Origin: Rhizaria sp. SCN 62-66 | Lineage: Eukaryota; Rhizaria, unplaced | Reading direction: 5' to 3' | Assembly: GCA_001724265.1 (NCBI GenBank) | Contig: MEDY01000026.1 | Coordinates: 61,834 to 125,833 of the forward strand | Length of the DNA stretch: 64,000 nucleotides | Part shown: positions 57,077 through 64,000 of the stretch, piece by piece | How positions within the stretch are numbered: position 1 is the stretch's first letter | How the letters are laid out: every line of letters begins with the position of its first letter | Notes under the pieces: generated by a model | What the model was told of the DNA's origin: nothing | The model's input: only the letters and a program-made list of their open reading frames with translations | Databases searched by the model: none | Translations under genes and position numbers: made by a program

Positions 57077-59863
57077 GGAAGGCGCGCTCGTGACCGAGGC
57101 TGAGAGCAGCATGCCTACGAAGTTTACGAGCTCCTTAGAGCACCATGTCGACATGAGCGCCAGCGCGTTGGCCGCCGACGCGGGCGTTGCCAGACACGCT
57201 AGCGACTGCGTCGCCAAACAGAGCAACAGCATACCGAGCGTGCGCACGTCGCCGACCTGCATCGCAACCCCGACCTCGGCGGGCAGCCGCGTGACGTCAA
57301 GCTGCGTGACTGTGGCCACGTACCCCAGTCCTGCGAGTTTCACGCGGCCAGAGGGAAGGACGAGCACGCGCGAGCCCGCAGGGTCGAGCATGCCGAACGC
57401 GCTGAGCCCCGCGCCGTGAATATCGCGCAGCGCGCACAGCACCTGCACTGCCAGCGACCACAGGAACGTCTCGCTCACGGCCACGCCGCCGGGCAGCATG
57501 TGCGGGCACGGCGCGTCGGGTCCGCGCAGCAGCAGCTCGCCCGCCTGCGCCGCCGCCACGCCGCCGGGGGTCGCCAACGCGGCCACTGCGGGGGCGCCGG
57601 GCGTGACCGAGGGCACGGAGGCTTGCGGCGCGGCGAGCCGGTGCGCGAAATAGCGCTGCGCGAGCGTGATCGCGCCCGGGTGAAAGTCGTAGAGGAAGCA
57701 CAGCGCGCGCTGGTCGGGGAAGTCGCCCGTGGTGATGATGTTGCGCAGCGCGACGATGTGCGGGTGCGCGGCCACGGTCATCGGCTCGCTGCGGTGAGTC
57801 CGCGCGGTCTGCACGCGCAGCCATGGCCGCAGCAGCTCTTTCGAGTGCCCGATGTGGCGCCGGCAGCCCGGCACGCGCTTCAGCAGGTAGAACCGGCCTG
57901 AGTCGACGCACTGCGCCTTGTACGACAGCGTCGGCATTCCCAGCACGGGCGCGAACGGGACGTTCGGCGCCAGCGGCGCGGGGAAACACGGCTGCGCGGC
58001 GGCCAGCAGCGACCCGCCGGGGCACCGCGGTAGCGGCCAGAGGTGCGTAAACGTCCAGCACCCGGACTCGGGCAGCGGGCCGTCGGGGTCAAACAGACTC
58101 GGCCCCGGCGCCGCGCCCGCGCTGTACGCCGCCGCGTGGGATAGCGCGGCGCGGACTGAGGGCACTTCGCCGCCGCGCGGGCCCGCGGTCTGCGGCGGGC
58201 CCTGGCCGACCGGGACGACCACACCGGCCGCCGTGGCGTCGGCGAACGACTTGCCGGCTGCTGCGGCGGCCGCGGCGGCGTGTTCGCGGAGCTGCTCCTC
58301 GTCGGCGTCCAAGTCGACGGAACTCACGACCATGGGTGTCTGCTCGAGCGCGCCGCCCGGACCGCGCACGTGGCCGCCCGATGCGTTAGACCCCAGCGCC
58401 GCCGCGCCAGGAGGCTGTGCGCGCAGCGCCAGGACGGCGAGCCTGTATTCCAGATCAGCGCGGTACGCCGGGGACATGCCGGCGGGCAGCGGGGGCCGGT
58501 TGGGCAGCGCAACCGTGGGCAGCCTGTCCGAGTGTGGCGGAGACGGCACTGTAGCACCGCCACGGCCGCGCAGAGCCGCGGGCCACTGGCTGCCGCGCGC
58601 GCCGCCGGGGCGGGTCGGCGTCGCGGGGAAACGGCCGTTCGCGCCGCCGGTATTAGCTCCGCTGTTGTTGTTGTTGACCCCGGCCGCGGAAGCGGCGGAA
58701 GCGCGAAGGAGTGCGTTCGGGTTGCGCTCGTTGCCGAAGACGTCTGCGCCCGAGTCGCCGTCGTCGTCGTCGCCGTGTTCGTGGCCGTGCTGCTGAGCGG
58801 CGGCGACGGCGTGTGCTCCGTAGAGACTCATTCTCATCGTCAGCGCCTCTGCGAGCCCAGCGCCGGTGCCGGGGGCCGGGACGTCGTAGTCGTCCTCTTC
58901 GTACTCGTGCATGGCGTCGGGGTCGTCTTCGTCGTCGTAATAGTCGTCGTCGTAGTCGCCCTCGCCGCCCAGACCGTCCTCGTCCTCTGCCTCGTCGTCA
59001 TAATGCGCGCCAGCGCCGGCGCCAGAGTTGCTGTTAGGGTTATACTGGCCGTAGCCGTTGCTGTTGCTGCTGTAGCCGCCGTCCCACTGTGCGCCGCCAG
59101 CGCCGCCGCGGTACGAGTCCGGCTGCCACTCCGCCGCGGTCGCCGCAGACGCTGACGCGGACGCAGAGGCAGAGGACGCGGAGGCAGGGATGAACGGCGC
59201 AGGCAAACTAGAGCCAGAGCCAGTGCCAGTGCCCGCGGCGGCCGTAGAGCCAGTGCTGGAGCCGGACGCGGAGGCCGGTAACGCTCCGGGGTGTGGGATC
59301 ACAGGCGTGACGCCACCAGTGCCGGTGCTCGTGCCCGCGAGTCCTGCGCTCCCGCCGCTCGCGGCGCCGCTGATGGCGCCAGGGACGAACGCCGCGCTGC
59401 CACGAGAGAGCCCGGCGGCGGCGACTAATGACGCGCCGCCGCTGTTGCCTGTGGGCGTGAATGTGGGGGTGAACGGGGCCGCGGCAGCCTTGGAGGCGAG
59501 CGCGGCGCTGCCTGAGGACGAAGAAGATGAGGTTGGGGCGCTGGGGACGAAAGCGGGCGCGGATACAAATGCGGGGGAAGACAGCTTCGGGGTAAACGCG
59601 GCCGCAGAGAGGGAAATGCCGCCGGGGCCCGGACCGGTACTAGAGCTGGCGCTGGCGCTGGCACTGGGCGCTGTGCTCGAGAGAGACAGCGAGGACAGCG
59701 ACGGGGTCGACGTCGCGCCAGTCGGCGCTGAGGGGGTGAAAGAGGCCGCGGCGACGGAGAACTTGCCTGGAACAAAACCCTTCGCGTTGACAGGCAAGGT
59801 ACTCTTGCCTGGGGTGTGCGTATAAGCGTGAGGAGGAAAGAGGGGGTCATGGGGGAGATTCAT
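55913..59863 (-). CDS. PAN3: PAN3, regulatory subunit of the PAN2-PAN3 deadenylase
   Basis: A single exon (TAA) encodes 1,316 aa. PAN3 recruits the PAN2 nuclease to poly(A)-binding protein to start mRNA deadenylation in the cytoplasm. Near the N-terminus STLPVNAKGFVPGKFS matches the PAM2 motif that binds the PABP MLLE domain. Residues about 30-600 are disordered (Ala/Ser/Gly, acidic patches). The pseudokinase (about 650-960) is recognised by YLLKRVPG, HPHIVALRNIITTGDF, LCFLYDFHPGAITLAQRYFA and a DPAG segment in place of a normal catalytic loop. A poly-Gln run follows. The coiled-coil/knob domain is the clearest part: [37 protein letters not shown] and DMLNKLDAGADE. Unusually, the protein continues for about 135 residues of Gly/His/Arg with RGG repeats. 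Family confidence is high. Confidence 0.93.
55916..56300 (-). repeat. Gly/His-rich RGG tail of PAN3
   Basis: Coding repeats of GG, GYGG, GRGGG and RGGG type make up the last 130 or so residues, with MMGGG and GMRGG units at the end. RGG tracts commonly bind RNA or phase-separate. Confidence 0.8.
57044..57076 (-). repeat. Poly-Gln run in PAN3
   Basis: About 11 consecutive CAG/CAA codons lie between the pseudokinase core and the coiled coil. Confidence 0.85.
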
Positions 59864-61554
59864 TGGTTGTGTTCAGGTGAGAGAGAGTTCGGCTTCGAGA
59901 TGGGTGCATACGGAGTGGCTAAGCAAGCTGTTGCGGAGTGTGAGCACGTACCTGTCGGAGGGTTGGACCGGCCGTCCATCCAAGACGCCTGCGATTTAAA
60001 GCCAAGAATTGTAGAAGTGTAGGAGACGTGAGCGGGGAACGGGGTGATACGTCGACAGCAAGCATCACAGTACAGTCGAGAAGAGGTTAAAAAGGACACA
60101 ATAAAGGCATAGGAAGATTATAGAGATAACCCACGTAAACTAAAAGAACAATTATAACCGATTAAATCCCCGAAATGTGAACCAACGGTGATTAACTGGT
60201 GAGGTGCCCATTTGTTTTCCTCGACATTTTGAATCTTATAGGAGCTCACGGTCACCTTTGGCTCGGCTCAGACACGCGAACACTGCGACTTGAAGTCAAG
60301 TAGGTCATATCCGGCCCCGCTGGAGGCATGCGCAAGTCCATTTTGGGGTACACACATATTGTCACGTGGTCAACGATAAGGGGGGATTATTTTTTGCTTG
60401 CTCAGTGCATATCCGAGTTGTAACTAACTACGCGCGCACATGTCGAGCTCGTGACTGACGAGTGGATCGTCACAGCATCTTCTTGGGATATTGCTGACAT
60501 TGCATTATACAACCCAATGCTATACATAAATGCGTTTTGTACATCATATCCGTCGGTTGCAACTTAAAACAGTATGTATGGCTTATCTCAATGCTGTCGA
60601 GTCGTTACAAATCGTGATACGGCTCTACTTGATAAACTTGCGTTTCGTCACTCTATCTGTCCAGTTGACTCCTACAGCGGCAATGAGGTAAATAAAATTA
60701 CTGCTGAACATGACACACAGTTAAGCCTGCAAGAGCGACTGTAACCGTATGTCTCACCAAGCTTTGACAACTTGAAGATCAGAAATTGGTCAACACTTTA
60801 GGACAGTTATTTTATTTTACACAAAGGTATTTTCGGAGCAGTTCATGGTCATCAATTTAAAAGTCATTTTCATTCACATACTCAAATACTCACTTCATTT
60901 CACCCTATTTCCATGGATATAAATGTATTTGACGATCCTCACCACAAACACGTTTAAGCCTGATCAGCCAGGGCGTACTCTGCCTCAACACTGCGCTTTC
61001 CCTTAGCAGCCGCGCCCCGCGCAGCCATTCGCACGCTTGGCAGGAGTTTACACTATTCATTATGTCGTTAGACTGTTATAAATCTGAACGAAGCACCTTG
61101 CAACGTAACTCAGCCTCGAAAGTAGAGCTGTCTAAACAGTATTTCAGATGTATAATACACGGTCGTGGAACATTGACATGATATGTCTCGCAAACTAACT
61201 GATTAAGTATAATATCAAGTAACCGCCATTAAAGATAAATGTGCAGCTGCGCTTCAAGTTGTTCTGATTCGTAACTCCGATGCAGCACGGCGATTTCGTT
61301 CTAACGGTCACCACAGACCCGCTGAGTTAACCATACTTTATCGGTGGAGTTCAGTGGTATTATCGCCGTCAATAGTGTTTATAGTGAGCTGGCCTTGTTG
61401 TACTGTATGTTTATGTTTGGTCTTAATAGTGGTTATCTTATCATCTCTTTATATCTCTTCTGGTACACCCACAAGTCTCCGCATCGCGACCTCACCGACT
61501 TCGTTGGACCTCTCAAGCAAACTCACCACCGAATAGCGGTAACACAAACCACAA
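59864..61554. promoter_or_regulatory. Divergent intergenic region PAN3 / UNG-like
   Basis: About 1.7 kb of AT-rich DNA that should hold both promoters. The one GC-rich island is at about 60954-61045, where a 24-codon frame lies (listed separately). No tRNA or repeat was recognised. Confidence 0.4.
60954..61028 (-). CDS. Short GC-rich open frame or terminal exon, doubtful
   Basis: A minus-strand ATG-to-TAA frame of 24 aa (Ala/Lys-rich start, then SVEAEYALADQA) stands in a GC island inside AT-rich spacer, a composition otherwise seen only in exons here. The frame is open eight codons further upstream, to a TAG. It could be a small last exon, a relic or chance. Confidence 0.2.
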   Translation of the reverse strand: MAARGAAAKGKRSVEAEYALADQA

Positions 61555-63135
61555 ATGGCTTACAACAACAACCAAGTCGCGGACTTGACCGCGCAGATGA
61601 CTTATGCCAACTTTTCTGACTTATTGTGGGCTATTGTCGACTGCGAGGCCTGCAACTCCTTCAGTCCTACTTGCGGCTGCCGCCACAACTGGGCCGACAT
61701 CGTCCCCGCACGCTACTTCGCCGCTCTCCAGCAAGACCTGCGCAAGGCCCAGCCGTCCTCCTCGCGCAGCGCCTCTGTGCCCACGCTGACTATCACCCCT
61801 GCGGCGCTGTCCACAGTCTTCGCAGCCTTCTGCGTGCGCGCCACCGACGTTGCTGTGGTAGTCCTCGGCCAAGAACCCAGTCGCAACGCCGTCGAAGTCA
61901 CGACTCAGAACCACGGCTCTCGCCGCGGCGCCGCGTCCAAGCACACCGTCGACTACAACAGCGGTTTTGCCTTTTGCACGAGTCACTCCTCCGCTGTCAC
62001 AGCTATACCGACGGTGCGCCACTGGGTCGAAGAGCTCTACAACTGTCTCGCGCCCCTCAACAAAGGACTCGACACCGACGACAAGTGCACTGAGCTGCTG
62101 CGCCGCGTCGACCTCGCGCCCCCCGAGCACCAGCTCTCGTCCCTCGGCCCGTTCCTTGCGCGCCAGGGCGTTCTGCTGCTCAACTCCGCGCTCACTCTCG
62201 CCAACGGCACCTCGTTGTCACACCAGTCCGCATGGCGCAAGTTCGTACGCATGATCCTGGGCTCCGTCGCCACCGCGCGCCGCGGCCGTGTCGTGTTGGT
62301 CACGCTCGGCACCGTTGCCCGCGAGGCCTCCAGCGGCATTGGGGCCAGCTATCTGGCTTCTTTATACGCTGGTCATCCGTCACTAGAGAACCGTGATGTG
62401 TTAACCGACGGCGCGCCGCATCAGTTCATCGGCTCCAACGTCTTCCGCCGCGCCAACGACGTTCTCACGCGGTATAAAGTCGCCACAATTGCGCCCGAGG
62501 ACGACGTGCGGTGCCGCAACGTGCCCGCGGGGGTCGGCGTCCAGTGGCTACCGCGGCTCTGGCTGCCGCGGGCCTGGCGCGAGCGGCCGCAGCTGACTTC
62601 GGTGAACCTGCCGGCGCGCCGCGCGCGGGAGTTGGAGCCAGAACAGGCCCCGCTTAGCAACGGACATGGCGGTAATGGCAACGGTGATGCCATGAACAAT
62701 GGCAAGAAGGGCAACAACAATAACGGTGGTGGCATCAACGACGATACGGATGACGACAACGACGGTCATTACGGGCAGCAGCGGCGCCCGCCGCAGCCGG
62801 GAAGCAACCAACGGAAGCGCGGGAAGAAGAAGGATGGCAATAACAATAGTAACCCTGCTTCCCCTGCTCGCAGTAAGGGTAACAACAACAACAGCAGTCA
62901 CAGCCAGAACCACAGCAGCGGCGGCGGTCAGAACAACGGAGCTGACGAAAATGAGCCATACGAGGACCGTGACCACGAGCTTGCTGCACCGCAGTACACT
63001 GCGGAGGACGAGGCGCGCTATGCGGCGTACAAGATCAAGATTGAGAGCATGAACAACAACAGCAACAACAACAACAACGGTAACTTCAGCGGCAGCAACA
63101 GTTTCAACAGCTCCGGACGCATGGGACCGACGTGA
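61555..63135 (+). CDS. Divergent family-1 uracil-DNA glycosylase-like protein with Asn-rich tail
   Basis: A single exon (TGA) encodes 526 aa. Residues about 45-310 follow the UNG fold motif by motif: NWADIVPARYF, VFAAFCVRATDVAVVVLGQEP (beta-strand plus active-site loop), GFAF (Phe140, uracil-stacking position), RQGVLLLNSALT (Asn210, base-recognition Asn), VVLVTLGTVA and AGHPSLEN (His274, catalytic His position). The spacing from Asn210 to His274 equals that of human UNG. The water-activating loop reads GQEPSR instead of GQDPYH: catalytic Asp to Glu, pocket Tyr to Ser, His to Arg. About 20 extra residues separate it from the Phe. Four Cys (30, 33, 40, 42) precede the core. The C-terminal 160 residues are Asn/Gly/Ser-rich with a KRGKKK basic patch, suggesting nuclear location. 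UNG normally removes uracil from DNA; activity here is uncertain. Confidence 0.82.
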   Translation: MAYNNNQVADLTAQMTYANFSDLLWAIVDCEACNSFSPTCGCRHNWADIVPARYFAALQQDLRKAQPSSSRSASVPTLTITPAALSTVFAAFCVRATDVAVVVLGQEPSRNAVEVTTQNHGSRRGAASKHTVDYNSGFAFCTSHSSAVTAIPTVRHWVEELYNCLAPLNKGLDTDDKCTELLRRVDLAPPEHQLSSLGPFLARQGVLLLNSALTLANGTSLSHQSAWRKFVRMILGSVATARRGRVVLVTLGTVAREASSGIGASYLASLYAGHPSLENRDVLTDGAPHQFIGSNVFRRANDVLTRYKVATIAPEDDVRCRNVPAGVGVQWLPRLWLPRAWRERPQLTSVNLPARRARELEPEQAPLSNGHGGNGNGDAMNNGKKGNNNNGGGINDDTDDDNDGHYGQQRRPPQPGSNQRKRGKKKDGNNNSNPASPARSKGNNNNSSHSQNHSSGGGQNNGADENEPYEDRDHELAAPQYTAEDEARYAAYKIKIESMNNNSNNNNNGNFSGSNSFNSSGRMGPT

Positions 63136-63691
63136 GTCTTATTATGACCGAACGAAAAGTTGAGTAAACATGCCGGGTGTGATACTGATGATCAGCATTA
63201 TGTGCTTAGATGGAGTTCTTCACACAGTAAGGAATGCTTGTCGCGTTGCACTAGCTGACACAGCGGTATTTATATAGAAGTGAATACAGGGCCAGCGATT
63301 GAATTGTCAAATTTTTTCTGGATACGTCGGCGATATGCACTATACTGCAACTTTTTATCTCATGCCCAATCCATTTACGGCTATGTTGTGATCTCTTTCT
63401 GTGTTACATGTACTCTTCATAGAAACCACAGTCGCTTGTCCCCAATCGGACGACGATCCATCAAATTGGGGAGACTTTTGTATGCATGCTTCCTGATGTA
63501 TCTAGATCGTTAATCTGGCTGCACTTGGTGGTTCAATATAAAATGCGATGTTTAATGCATTTTCTATTTATAACTCTCCTTAAAACACCTTTATTTAACA
63601 CGCATATCATCTCACCTCCGACTCTCCAACAGCTCACCCTGCTCTTCCACTGTAAGCCTTGAAAAACAACTACAACGGTGCTACATTAGAC
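63136..63691. other. Spacer between the two UNG-like genes
   Basis: About 0.55 kb of AT-rich DNA with the 3' flank of the first copy and the promoter of the second. No exon was recognised. Confidence 0.45.
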
Positions 63692-64000
63692 ATGTCTCGT
63701 ATCAAGGTAGATCCGCGCGCATATGGCTTTGGAGCGCACTATGTGCATGGGGAAAACCTGCGATATGAACGTTTTTTCCTTGATTGTAAGTCGATTCAAC
63801 CTTGCTCCGACTGCTGCTCCACAGAGCCAACTTGTCCGTGCAGGCCGAACTGGCCAGACGTGCTGCCCAAACACTACTTTGACAACCTCCACCACAGCAC
63901 TAAGTGGAGCCGCACTAAAGACGGTGCGGAGCTCACGCAAAGCATGACACCGTTTCAAAGCATGTGCGTGTACAAAGCGTTCTGCGTGCGGCTCTGCGAC
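63692..64000 (+). CDS. Second UNG-like paralogue, 5' part only
   Basis: An ATG-initiated frame of 103 codons runs off the right edge. Its residues align with the start of the preceding gene: DC..., then PTCPCRPNWPDVLPKHYF against PTCGCRHNWADIVPARYF, and YKAFCVRLCD against FAAFCVRATD. The last position falls just before the active-site strand, so catalytic residues are outside the window. It has a different N-terminal start, an additional Cys cluster and more AT-rich codon choice than the first copy. It is a tandem duplicate in the same orientation, 556 bases downstream. The function follows that of its neighbour, by inference. Confidence 0.72.
   Translation, partial: MSRIKVDPRAYGFGAHYVHGENLRYERFFLDCKSIQPCSDCCSTEPTCPCRPNWPDVLPKHYFDNLHHSTKWSRTKDGAELTQSMTPFQSMCVYKAFCVRLCD

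Overview
This window looks like nuclear DNA of a free-living or parasitic protist whose lineage I cannot name. The evidence is spliceosomal introns, a mitochondrial ribosomal protein with a presequence, and eukaryote-only genes (RPA1, BUB3, a NEK-type kinase, PAN3, an R3H/DEAH-box helicase and a plant-PI4K-gamma-like kinase). Exons are GC-rich and full of Ala, Ser, Gln, Asn and Asp runs. Introns and spacers are AT-rich. Ten of the eleven introns I can place begin GTACG; the other begins GTATG.

The main result concerns the genetic code. Several long reading frames are interrupted only by TAG. The frame from 55243 to 45908 (minus strand) contains four TAGs and no TAA or TGA before its TGA end. 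The PI4K-like giant reads through one TAG into 55 protein-like codons and then a TGA. The acetyltransferase exon 25347-25640 has one TAG in the middle. All 12 genes whose ends I can see stop with TAA (5) or TGA (7), none with TAG. The simplest reading is that UAG is a sense codon here, with Leu or Gln the most likely meanings.

Layout: partial RPA1 (minus) and BUB3 (plus) share a divergent promoter with an E2F-like palindrome. Then come mitochondrial uL15m (plus), a membrane 5'-nucleotidase-family protein whose first coding exon may be only ATG (minus), a mitochondrial repeat/coiled-coil protein (minus), a 1,965-residue RS/Ala/Ser-rich protein (plus), a NEK-like kinase (minus), a GNAT acetyltransferase (plus), and an R3H-DEAH helicase (plus). 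These are followed by a 3,858-residue protein ending in a PI4K-gamma-like kinase (minus), a 3,111-residue unknown (minus), PAN3 (minus), and two tandem divergent uracil-DNA glycosylase relatives (plus, the second cut by the window edge).

Functionally the genes are a mixed chromosomal set with no operon logic: replication and checkpoint (RPA1, BUB3), RNA turnover (PAN3, helicase), organelle (uL15m, coiled-coil protein), signalling (NEK, PI4K-like) and base-excision repair relatives. The UNG-like pair is the second most notable item. Its fold motifs are clear, but the catalytic GQDPYH motif reads GQEPSR, which predicts lost or altered base specificity. I saw no mobile elements, CRISPR arrays or convincing tRNA/rRNA genes.
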